NCBI RefSeq assembly: GCF_028288225.1
Contig: NZ_JAQBOC010000074.1
Location: 1 to 64,000 of the forward strand
Reading direction: 5' to 3'
DNA: 64,000 nt
From: Mucilaginibacter sp.
Lineage (GTDB): Bacteria > Bacteroidota > Bacteroidia > Sphingobacteriales > Sphingobacteriaceae
Program-made: the position numbers and the translations under genes
Notes under the pieces: generated by a model
The model's input: the letters and a program-made list of their open reading frames with translations, nothing else
Databases searched by the model: none
What the model was told of the DNA's origin: nothing
Part shown: positions 44,067-51,779 of the stretch, piece after piece
How the letters are laid out: each line of letters starts with the position of its first letter
Numbering within the stretch: the stretch's first letter is position 1

Positions 44067-46262
44067 ATGATAGAAACTAAGAAGTCGCTTTTTGATAATC
44101 TCCAGAACTTTTTCGGGTTCGATAATTTTAAGGGAGAGCAGGAATCGATCATAACTAATATACTGGCGGGTAACGACACATTTGTGATTATGCCAACAGG
44201 TGGCGGCAAATCCATGTGTTATCAATTACCCGCTTTGATGAGTGAAGGTACGGCGATAGTAATTTCCCCTTTGATCGCTTTGATGAAAAATCAGGTTGAC
44301 CAGTTAAGAGCCTTTGGAGGCTCGGACAGTATAGCCCATTTTTTAAATTCGTCACTAACCAAATCAGATATCGGAAGAGTTAAGGACGATGTATTAGCGG
44401 GCAAAACCAAGCTGCTGTATGTTGCTCCCGAATCACTTACCAAACAAGAAAATATTGATTTTTTGCGCCTTAACCAAGTGTCGTTTGTAGCAGTTGATGA
44501 AGCGCATTGTATTTCGGAGTGGGGGCACGATTTCCGCCCGGAATACCGTAAGATAAGGCAGGTGATCAGTAACATTGGCGATAATATACCTATTATTGCT
44601 TTAACAGCTACAGCAACCCCTAAAGTGCAGCAGGATATTCAAAAAAACCTGCAAATGAACAATGCTACTATTTACAAATCATCATTTAACCGCTCGAACC
44701 TGTTTTATGAAGTACGCGCTAAACGTAATGTAATTAAAGAGATAGTTAAGTTCGTTAAGCAAAACCAGGGCAAGTCAGGTATCATATATTGCCTTAGCCG
44801 TAAAAAGGTTGAAGAAGTTGCCGAAGCACTGAATCTAAACGGTATTAAAGCGTTGCCATACCATGCCGGTTTAGACCCTAAAGTGCGGGCTGATACACAG
44901 GACAAGTTCCTGATGGAAGACGTAGACGTTATAGTGGCTACCATAGCCTTTGGTATGGGGATTGACAAGCCCGACGTCCGTTATGTAATTCACCATGATG
45001 TACCAAAAAGCATGGAAGGCTATTACCAGGAAACGGGCCGCGCCGGGCGTGATGGGGGCGAAGGCGTTTGCGTTGCCTTTTATTCAGAGAAAGATATTGA
45101 CAAGCTTCAAAAATTCATGAAGGATAAACCGGTTTCGGAACGCGAAATTGGTACCCAGATCCTGAAAGAAGTAATTGACTATGCCGAATCATCAGTTTGC
45201 CGGCGTAAACAGCTGCTTCATTACTTTGGCGAAAACTTTAATGAGGCCGGTTGTAACAACATGTGTGATAACTGCTGCGGAGCTAAAGAGCATTTTGATG
45301 GCGAGTTGCACTTGCACAGGGCATTAAGCCTGATAAAACAAATTGGGGAAAAATTTGACGACCATCATATTATCAGCATCCTTATGGGTGAGGATATTGC
45401 ACAGATAAAAAATTACGGGCATGACCTGCTTGATTATTATGGCTCGGGTAAGGAAGATGGTGCAAACTTGTGGAATTCATTATTAAGACAAGCACTACTG
45501 AATAATTTCTTGTCGAAAGATATTGACCAGTATGGTTTACTGCGATTAACTAAATCAGGAAATTCATTTATTGATAATCCATACAGCATCCGGTTTGTAT
45601 TGAATAAGCCAATTGAAGCAACAGATGACGATGATGATGCTGACGGCCCTAAACAAGGCGGTGGTGCTTTAGATACAGAATTATTGCAGATGCTTAAAGA
45701 TCTGCGTAAAAAACTGGCTAAGCAAAAAGGCCTGCCCCCGTTTGTTATATTTCAGGATCCATCGCTGGAGGAAATGTGTACGCATTATCCTATCACAACC
45801 GAAGAGTTGAAACAGATCTCAGGCGTAGGGGCAGGGAAGGCGCTGAAATTTGGCAAGCCTTTTACTGATCTTATCCAGAAATATGTAGAGGACAACGACA
45901 TTGACCGCCCTATTGATATGGTGATAAAAAGCGCCGCAAATAAATCGGCACTTAAAGTATTCATCATTCAAAATATCGATCGTCATTTAAATTTGGATGA
46001 TATAGCCGCTTCAAAAGGACTGTCGTACGAAGAGATCCTGAAAGAGGTTGAAACCATTGTTAACTCAGGCACCAAGCTCAATTTAAACTATTACATCGAC
46101 GAAATTATTGATGAAGACAAGCAGGAGGAGATCTTTGATTATTTCCGCACTGCCGAAGTTGATTCAATAGATGATGCATTGGCGGAGCTTGGCAGCGATG
46201 ATTATACCATTGAAGAGGTGCAGCTAATGCGGATAAAGTTTTTATCTGAAATGGGAAATTAA
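44067..46262 (+). CDS. recQ: ATP-dependent DNA helicase RecQ
   Basis: I place the start at the ATG at 44067 (MIETKKSLFDNLQ), 731 residues. The upstream in-frame ATG at 44013 adds a non-conserved 18-residue tail. The helicase has Walker A PTGGGKS (43-49), DEAH (144-147) inside AVDEAHCISEWGHDFRPEY, motif VI QETGRAGRDG, a zinc-binding RQC segment with Cys378 and a following CNNMCDNCC cluster, an HRDC domain (about 535-615), and a further helical C-terminal region with helix-turn-helix character. It unwinds DNA 3' to 5' in recombination repair. It is longer than E. coli RecQ because of that C-terminal extension. Confidence 0.95.
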   Translation: MIETKKSLFDNLQNFFGFDNFKGEQESIITNILAGNDTFVIMPTGGGKSMCYQLPALMSEGTAIVISPLIALMKNQVDQLRAFGGSDSIAHFLNSSLTKSDIGRVKDDVLAGKTKLLYVAPESLTKQENIDFLRLNQVSFVAVDEAHCISEWGHDFRPEYRKIRQVISNIGDNIPIIALTATATPKVQQDIQKNLQMNNATIYKSSFNRSNLFYEVRAKRNVIKEIVKFVKQNQGKSGIIYCLSRKKVEEVAEALNLNGIKALPYHAGLDPKVRADTQDKFLMEDVDVIVATIAFGMGIDKPDVRYVIHHDVPKSMEGYYQETGRAGRDGGEGVCVAFYSEKDIDKLQKFMKDKPVSEREIGTQILKEVIDYAESSVCRRKQLLHYFGENFNEAGCNNMCDNCCGAKEHFDGELHLHRALSLIKQIGEKFDDHHIISILMGEDIAQIKNYGHDLLDYYGSGKEDGANLWNSLLRQALLNNFLSKDIDQYGLLRLTKSGNSFIDNPYSIRFVLNKPIEATDDDDDADGPKQGGGALDTELLQMLKDLRKKLAKQKGLPPFVIFQDPSLEEMCTHYPITTEELKQISGVGAGKALKFGKPFTDLIQKYVEDNDIDRPIDMVIKSAANKSALKVFIIQNIDRHLNLDDIAASKGLSYEEILKEVETIVNSGTKLNLNYYIDEIIDEDKQEEIFDYFRTAEVDSIDDALAELGSDDYTIEEVQLMRIKFLSEMGN

Positions 46263-46286
46263 GCGAAAAGCAGAAAGACCAAAGCA

Positions 46287-46343
46287 AAAAGCAGAAAGCG
46301 TAAAGAAAAGGATTAAAACCCCTGCTTTACGCTTTCTGCTTTT
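46287..46343. terminator. Perfect 19-bp palindrome between convergent recQ and ompA-like gene
   Basis: AAAAGCAGAAAGCGTAAAG (46287-46305) and its exact complement (46325-46343). The arm is made of AAAGCAGAAAGC words also present at 49090-49111. It probably terminates both convergent genes. Confidence 0.7.
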
Positions 46344-46353
46344 AGCTTTTACC

Positions 46354-48255
46354 TTACTTAGAGATTATTTTAAACTCAGTCCTCCGGTTATTTTTACGGT
46401 CTTCCTCTGTAGTGTTTGGCGCAATGGGCTGTGTTTTACCATAACCTTTATAAATAAGTCTGTCGGCAATAATTTTACTGCTTACAAGGTATTGATAAAC
46501 TGATTTTGCCCGGTTTTCTGAAAGTGTTTGATTTAGCTGATCGTTACCCACATTATCCGTATGGCCCGATATTTCTATATGTACCGTTGGATTCACAGTT
46601 AAAAACGATACCAGTTGCTGTAGCTCTGCAACCGACTCAGTTTGTAAGTCGAATTTATTAGTGTCAAAAAATATATTGTTTAGTACCACTTTATTACCAA
46701 TTTCAATCGGCTCAAGCAAAACAGAAATATCAAATGGGTTTTTAGGTTCATGGCCAATCAGCGAAAAGTTGGCCGAATAAAACAAGTATCCGCTTTTTGA
46801 AATATTTAAACCATAGTTTTTACCGGCAGTTAACGTAGCTAAAAAGTTCCCTTGCGCATCATCACTATAATCCTGGTAAACGGCTTCATTTTTTTGGAGA
46901 TCAATTATTTCTACAGCAGCTTCAAGCGGTTCTTTGGTTTTTGCATCGCTCACTGTACCTTTTACATAGGTAACAAGCTGTGGTCGCAAATTTGGCGGTA
47001 ATATAAAAGTGTAAATATCATATCCACCAAAGCCATTTAAATTATTTGATGAGAAAAAAGCATAACTGCCGTTAGCTGTTAAGGTCATGCCGTTTTCATC
47101 ACCATTTGAATTGATAGGGTAGCCCAGGTTCTCGGGCTTTTGCCATTTGCCATCATTACTTAAACGACTTATAAACAGATCTTTTCCACCTAAACCCGGC
47201 CATCCGTTAGAGCAAAAATAAAATGTGCTATCATCCGGGTGGATAAATGGCGATTGCTCATCATAAACTGTATTGATGTTTGGCCCCAGGTTTACAGGCT
47301 CACCCCAGCCCTTTTCTGATAATGAAGATTTCCAGATATCGTAACCTCCATAACCGCCTTTGCGGTTACTTACAAAATAAAGCGTTTTCCCATCGGCGCT
47401 AATTGATGGCTGCGATTCCCAACCGCTGGTATTTACCGGGGGACTTAAATCAAATGGCTTGCCCCAGTCATCGCCTTTCTTTTGTGCTATATAAATATCA
47501 CAGCGCCCAAGTCCATCAGGACGGTTACAGCCCGTAAAAAAAAGGTACTTACCATCCTGGGAAATAGATTCGGCGCCCTCATTATATTGAGGCGTATTTA
47601 TCAGGCTACTTAAATAGGTGGCTGTTTGCCATTTGTTATTCAGCTTATCGCTTTTATAAAAATCTTCGTTATTGTTTATTTTACGGGTAAATATCAGTGT
47701 ACCCTCATCAGCAGTAGCAACGGGCAGGTATTCGTCTGCGCCTGTATTAATTTCGGGCCCAAGGTTAATGGGTTTAAAAGCTACCGGGTGCGCTATTGCC
47801 TGGATACTGAATTTACAGTCGGCAATCAGCTTTTTAGCGTAATCTGTATTTTGTGCAGTGATGTTTGGATAAGTTAAATATTTTTCAAGATGCTGCTGTG
47901 CTATTTCATATTTCGCGCTGTTTATTTCCATTTCTCCGGCTTTAAGATATACAGCACGGTTAAATTCAGGATTTAAAGTGATCACTTTATGAAATTGCTC
48001 GATAGAAGCTTTGTAATTGCGCATTTGCCGCAACAGGTCGCCTAACACAGCATGGGCCTCAACAAACTTATCGTCGGCCGCTATTGCTTTTTGCAAATTT
48101 CCAACAGCATCGTCATACAGATGATCGTCAAGGCTTTGATTAGCCATTGCAAAGTATTTAATAGCTTCTCTATCGGCAGTAGAGTATTGCCTCTGTTGGG
48201 CGAATATATAATTGGATGTTAAAAATAACAGAACCGAGAAGAAAATAACTCTCAT
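46354..48255 (-). CDS. OmpA-family envelope protein with TPR and PD40 propeller
   Basis: A 633-residue exported protein. It has a signal peptide (MRVIFFSVLLFLTSNYIFAQ), TPR repeats (about 25-150), a WD40-like PD40 beta-propeller (about 165-420) with recurring DGKxLYFxSNRxGGxGGxDIW motifs, a carboxypeptidase-regulatory-like beta sandwich (about 428-515) and a C-terminal OmpA peptidoglycan-binding domain (about 527-633, with SGHTDNVG and LSENRAKSV). This architecture is typical of Bacteroidota, including PorE-like components linked to type IX secretion and gliding. A specific role there is not shown by the local context, which holds no T9SS genes. Confidence 0.88.
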   Translation of the reverse strand: MRVIFFSVLLFLTSNYIFAQQRQYSTADREAIKYFAMANQSLDDHLYDDAVGNLQKAIAADDKFVEAHAVLGDLLRQMRNYKASIEQFHKVITLNPEFNRAVYLKAGEMEINSAKYEIAQQHLEKYLTYPNITAQNTDYAKKLIADCKFSIQAIAHPVAFKPINLGPEINTGADEYLPVATADEGTLIFTRKINNNEDFYKSDKLNNKWQTATYLSSLINTPQYNEGAESISQDGKYLFFTGCNRPDGLGRCDIYIAQKKGDDWGKPFDLSPPVNTSGWESQPSISADGKTLYFVSNRKGGYGGYDIWKSSLSEKGWGEPVNLGPNINTVYDEQSPFIHPDDSTFYFCSNGWPGLGGKDLFISRLSNDGKWQKPENLGYPINSNGDENGMTLTANGSYAFFSSNNLNGFGGYDIYTFILPPNLRPQLVTYVKGTVSDAKTKEPLEAAVEIIDLQKNEAVYQDYSDDAQGNFLATLTAGKNYGLNISKSGYLFYSANFSLIGHEPKNPFDISVLLEPIEIGNKVVLNNIFFDTNKFDLQTESVAELQQLVSFLTVNPTVHIEISGHTDNVGNDQLNQTLSENRAKSVYQYLVSSKIIADRLIYKGYGKTQPIAPNTTEEDRKNNRRTEFKIISK

Positions 48256-48325
48256 TGGTTTTGATACGTGATTTTGTACCCTAAGTTACATTTTTTTTTT
48301 GGATGTGGATGTGCGGTCAAGATAC

Positions 48326-48390
48326 AAGAGTCAAGATAGAAGAAAAAAAAGAGCAATTGTTAAGATTTGTTTTCTTGATTCTTGACTCTT
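48326..48390. terminator. Imperfect palindrome downstream of queE
   Basis: AAGAGTCAAGATAGAAGAAAA pairs with the 21 bases at 48370-48390 with three mismatches. It is built from a (T)CAAGA(T) word and lies between the end of queE and the start of the OmpA gene, both on the minus strand. Confidence 0.55.
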
Positions 48391-48408
48391 ATTTTCCTGA
48401 TTCTTTCC

Positions 48409-49032
48409 CTAAGGTATATTCAAATACTTGTGCGTTTGCAAGGATATTTCCCACTGCGGGTTATTCATTACATAATCAACTATAAGCGGGATCATTTCTT
48501 TTGATTTCGACCATTCGGGTTGTAAAAACAGCTTGCAGTTTGGTGAAACAAGCCTGGCGTTTTCCTCGGCAAAAGCGAAATCAGATTTGTTAAACACGAT
48601 CACCTTTAACTCGTCGGCATTCGCTGCAACAAGATGCATGGGCGCTTTGAATTTTTTGGGTGATAAACAGATCCAATCCCAATTACCTGATAACGGATAA
48701 GCACCGGATGTTTCAATAAAAGTTTTGATGCCCCGTTTCTGTAAACCGGCTGTTAAATAATCCAGGTTATAGATCAATGGTTCACCGCCTGTTACCACTA
48801 CCGCCTTTGAGGGATGTTTGGATGCATTTTCAATGATCTGATCGGCTGCGGTTAATGCGTGCAGCTCTGCATCCCAGCTTTCTTTAACATCGCACCAATG
48901 GCAACCCACATCGCACCCGCCAAGACGGATAAAATAGGCAGCCTTACCTGTATTGTATCCCTCGCCCTGTATCGTATAAAACTCTTCCATTAAAGGAAGC
49001 AATGTGCCGTCTTCCGGTATCTGGTGTGCCAT
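48409..49032 (-). CDS. queE: 7-carboxy-7-deazaguanine synthase QueE
   Basis: The start is the ATG at 49032 (MAHQIPEDG), 207 residues. An ATG at 49095 would add 21 residues encoded by repeat DNA. It is a radical SAM enzyme with the cluster motif CDVGCHWC (Cys40, 44, 47), preceded by FYTIQGEG and followed by VVTGGEPL. It converts 6-carboxytetrahydropterin to CDG in queuosine synthesis. Other queuosine genes are not in the window. Confidence 0.94.
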   Translation of the reverse strand: MAHQIPEDGTLLPLMEEFYTIQGEGYNTGKAAYFIRLGGCDVGCHWCDVKESWDAELHALTAADQIIENASKHPSKAVVVTGGEPLIYNLDYLTAGLQKRGIKTFIETSGAYPLSGNWDWICLSPKKFKAPMHLVAANADELKVIVFNKSDFAFAEENARLVSPNCKLFLQPEWSKSKEMIPLIVDYVMNNPQWEISLQTHKYLNIP

Positions 49033-49100
49033 AATTAAGCTGCAAATGTACAGTTTTGAGCTTAAAGCAGAAAGCGTTTTAGACTTAAAGCACAAAGCAG

Positions 49101-49185
49101 AAAGCTGAAAGATAAATCACTTTCAATAAATTTACATTTCATCCATAAAAAACCTTTTGGCTTTTTGCTTTTACCTTTCAGCTTT
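49101..49185. repeat. AAAGCAGAAAGC word repeat with hairpin
   Basis: AAAGCTGAAAG (49101-49111) faces CTTTCAGCTTT (49175-49185). Both arms sit in longer runs of related words (AAAGCAGAAAGC, CTTTTTGCTTTTACC). It lies between the divergent queE and the lipoprotein gene, so it is not a simple terminator. Confidence 0.55.
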
Positions 49186-49214
49186 TTTATTTATTATTAC
49201 TTAAAATTTGCATT

Positions 49215-49979
49215 ATGAAAAAGCTATACTTTTCGGTACTATTTTTCGTTCTGCTTTGCTTCTCTTCATGTGTAGATATTGAGGAGCAATATAATTTTAA
49301 ACAGGATGGATCATGTAACGTAGTTTACGGTTTTGATATGGGCAGCGCCGTATCAGTATTAATGAACCTGATGTCTGATTCTGTTAAAGCAACTCCACAA
49401 TTCTCGCTGGTGAAAGATACTACCTTAAACTTTTATACTGCCCTGCCCGATACTACGCAGTTAAAAATGAGCACGGAAGAAGCTAATATGGCTAAAACCA
49501 GTAATCTGTCGATAAAGATGGATCTGAAAAAAAGCATAATGAAAGTCAGCGTTAACCACCTGGCAAAAAATTCGGCCGATCTTGAATATTATCTTAAACA
49601 TATTTCAAAGATCTCGATGAACAGCCAGCTTAAATCAATCTCAAAAGGGGAGAAGCAGCCTTTAGGTTTTGATGCCCAGCAGCTGGTGGCGGGAGAAGAC
49701 TATTACACTTATGAAATAACTCCGCATAAATTTTACAGGATAATTGATAAAACAAAATTTAATGCATTTTTAAAGAAAACTTCATCGGCATTTTCAATGG
49801 CAAAAGCCATGCTGATTGATATGCCTTATAAAGTGATATTGAATTTTGCAAAACCTGTAAAAAGGGTGAACAACCCCAAAGCCATAGTATCAGCCGATAG
49901 AAGACGGGTTACTCTGATCACCAACATGGATGATGTAATGAAAAACCCATCATTAATGAATTTAAAGATCGATTTCTGA
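49215..49979 (+). CDS. Lipoprotein of unknown function
   Basis: A 254-residue protein with a lipoprotein signal (MKKLYFSVLFFVLLCFSSC, lipobox Cys19). The mature part is mixed alpha/beta with no repeats and no family I can name. It starts VDIEEQYNFKQDGSC. It is followed after five bases by the Rieske gene and probably forms a three-gene operon with it and the NTF2-like gene. Confidence 0.8.
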   Translation: MKKLYFSVLFFVLLCFSSCVDIEEQYNFKQDGSCNVVYGFDMGSAVSVLMNLMSDSVKATPQFSLVKDTTLNFYTALPDTTQLKMSTEEANMAKTSNLSIKMDLKKSIMKVSVNHLAKNSADLEYYLKHISKISMNSQLKSISKGEKQPLGFDAQQLVAGEDYYTYEITPHKFYRIIDKTKFNAFLKKTSSAFSMAKAMLIDMPYKVILNFAKPVKRVNNPKAIVSADRRRVTLITNMDDVMKNPSLMNLKIDF

Positions 49980-49984
49980 TATTT

Positions 49985-50317
49985 ATGAAGTGGTACAGGA
50001 TACCTGGTATTGAAGACATTGATAAACCTTTCATTAAAAAAGTAAAAGCCGGCACCATAAGCATTTGCCTTGTTGGATATAAAGGAGAGGTATTTGCAGT
50101 ATCAGCAACATGCCCTCATCAAGGCTTCGACCTAAGTTTAGGCTCGTGCGAAAACGGAAAACTTATTTGTCCCGTTCATAATTATTCTTTTGATTTGCAA
50201 ACAGGCAAAGGAAATTACGATTACCTGAAAACCTATGCTGTAAAAATAAAGGATAACATCGTGTATATTGGAATCAGTTCCGTTTGGGACGATATAAAGC
50301 AAGTATTTAGTAAATGA
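49985..50317 (+). CDS. Rieske [2Fe-2S] ferredoxin-like protein
   Basis: A 110-residue single-domain soluble Rieske protein. The cluster ligands are visible as CPH (Cys43, His45) and CPVH (Cys62, His65). It resembles the small NirD/BphF-type ferredoxins that donate electrons to oxygenases or act as nitrite reductase subunits, but no such partner is adjacent. It overlaps the next gene by four bases (ATGA), so translation is probably coupled. Confidence 0.9.
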   Translation: MKWYRIPGIEDIDKPFIKKVKAGTISICLVGYKGEVFAVSATCPHQGFDLSLGSCENGKLICPVHNYSFDLQTGKGNYDYLKTYAVKIKDNIVYIGISSVWDDIKQVFSK

Positions 50318-50751
50318 ACGTAAGAGCTATTGATTATATAACTGAAGATTTTTATGAATCGTTAAGCTTCCAGGATGGTGAACTGCCCGACCTGGAAACT
50401 GTACAGAGTGTGTTTTATGCTGATGGCCTGCTGGTAAACAATAGTTTTGGCAAGCCGGTAACCTTTACAGCAGAGTCTTTTGTTCAGACCATGGAGGCCC
50501 AGATTGCATCAGGTACCTTATTGCAATTTATGCAGCGCGAGCTATACTCAAAAACCGACATATTTGGCAAAGTAGCGCAGCGCCTGAGCGTTTATGAATA
50601 CAGTTTTGCCGATCATGAAATAAACAACCTTCCCCGTGGTATTAACTATATCCAATTTATATGGGTTGATGACAGCTGGCGGATTACCTCAATGGTCTGG
50701 AGCGACGAAAATGAAAATCACCAAATTCCTGGGGAATATATTGGTCATTAG
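50314..50751 (+). CDS. NTF2-like hypothetical protein
   Basis: A 145-residue soluble protein. The pattern of an N-terminal helix, central helices and a long C-terminal curved sheet (INYIQFIWVDDSWRITSMVWSDE) suggests the SnoaL/NTF2-like fold, a common fold for small binding proteins and enzymes. Function is unknown. Its ATG lies within the end of the Rieske gene. Its last codons (IGH-stop) are encoded by the GGTCATTAG word of the palindrome that starts at 50741. Confidence 0.75.
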   Translation: MNVRAIDYITEDFYESLSFQDGELPDLETVQSVFYADGLLVNNSFGKPVTFTAESFVQTMEAQIASGTLLQFMQRELYSKTDIFGKVAQRLSVYEYSFADHEINNLPRGINYIQFIWVDDSWRITSMVWSDENENHQIPGEYIGH

Positions 50752-50818
50752 TCATTAGTCATGGGTTTAACTGACGAAGCGTTTCACCAAGATTCAATGA
50801 CTAATGACTAATGACCAA
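50741..50818. repeat. Perfect 22-bp GTCATTAG palindrome, solo copy
   Basis: The arms at 50741-50762 and 50797-50818 are exact reverse complements made of the same GTCATTAG/CTAATGAC words as the permease-array spacers. The 34-base loop is unrelated to those cores. It overlaps the last codons of the NTF2-like gene and lies before the end of folD. Confidence 0.8.
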
Positions 50819-50821
50819 TGA

Positions 50822-51703
50822 CTATGAATACACCTCTTTATTAGCCGATGCCAAAGTGTTCTTCAGCAAACCAATAATGGTCATTAACCCAACGCCACCG
50901 GGTACAGGAGTGATCCATGAAGCTTTTGGGGATACGTTTTCAAAGTCAACATCGCCATAAAGCTTAAAACCTGATTTGGTGGCAGTACTGGTTTCGCGGT
51001 TCATACCCACGTCAATAACCACCACACCGTCTTTTACCATATCGGCAGTGATGAAGTTCTTTTTGCCGATGGCTACAATAAGAATATCAGCATCGAGCGT
51101 AAATTTTTTGATATCAGGTGTGCGGCTATGGCAAATGGTTACTGTGCAGTTGCCCGGAGTAGTGTTACGTGCCATCAAGATGCTCATAGGCGAGCCTACA
51201 ATGTTGCTGCGGCCAACTACAACACAGTGTTTACCTGAAGTATCAATGCCATATTCTTTCAGCATTAACGTAATGCCGTAAGGAGTTGCCGGGATAAACG
51301 ATGGCAGGTTCCGCTGCATACGGCCAAGGTTAACCGGGTGAAAGCCATCCACATCTTTGCGGTAATCTATTTTTTCGGTTACTTTCTCAGGATCAATGTG
51401 TTTGGGCAGCGGTAATTGTACAATAATACCGTCAATATCGGCATTTGCATTAAGTTCAGCTACTTTGGCTAATAATTCTTCTTCGGTTACTTCATTTTCA
51501 TAACGCACTAAGGTTGATTTAAAACCTACCGCCTCACAGTTCTTTATTTTACTGGCAACATAAGTTTCACTGCCACCATCATGACCAACCAGCACAGCAA
51601 CCAAATGCGGCTTGCGCCCGGTTTCTGCCAATATTTTAGCTGCTGCTTCAGCTATTTCACCTTTAAGTTTTTCTGATACGTATTTTCCGTCGAGTAATTG
51701 CAT
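50822..51703 (-). CDS. folD: Bifunctional methylenetetrahydrofolate dehydrogenase/cyclohydrolase FolD
   Basis: A 293-residue enzyme interconverting 5,10-methylene-THF and 10-formyl-THF with NADP. Typical motifs are YVASKIKNCEAVGF with the catalytic Lys, VQLPLPKHID, DGFHPVNLG, VVGRSNIVGSP and PVPGGVGLMTIIGLL. Length and motifs are complete. It is transcribed toward the NTF2-like gene and separated from lepA by a palindrome. Confidence 0.96.
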   Translation of the reverse strand: MQLLDGKYVSEKLKGEIAEAAAKILAETGRKPHLVAVLVGHDGGSETYVASKIKNCEAVGFKSTLVRYENEVTEEELLAKVAELNANADIDGIIVQLPLPKHIDPEKVTEKIDYRKDVDGFHPVNLGRMQRNLPSFIPATPYGITLMLKEYGIDTSGKHCVVVGRSNIVGSPMSILMARNTTPGNCTVTICHSRTPDIKKFTLDADILIVAIGKKNFITADMVKDGVVVIDVGMNRETSTATKSGFKLYGDVDFENVSPKASWITPVPGGVGLMTIIGLLKNTLASANKEVYS

Positions 51704-51709
51704 TTTATT

Positions 51710-51770
51710 GAGATATGAGACGTGAGATTTGAGATATGAGACAGAAAAAAAATCTCACGTCTCATATCTC
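51710..51770. terminator. Perfect 21-bp palindrome with tandem word, lepA-folD
   Basis: The arm GAGATATGAGACGTGAGATT plus T (51710-51730) and its exact complement at 51750-51770. The left arm is followed by a second direct copy of GAGATATGAGAC (51731-51742) inside the loop. It follows lepA (minus strand) and could terminate it. Confidence 0.7.
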
Positions 51771-51779
51771 ACATCTAAT

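Noticed and set aside
46354..48255. OmpA/PD40 protein as evidence of a type IX secretion locus
   Set aside because: The architecture is widespread in the phylum and no por/gld gene is nearby.
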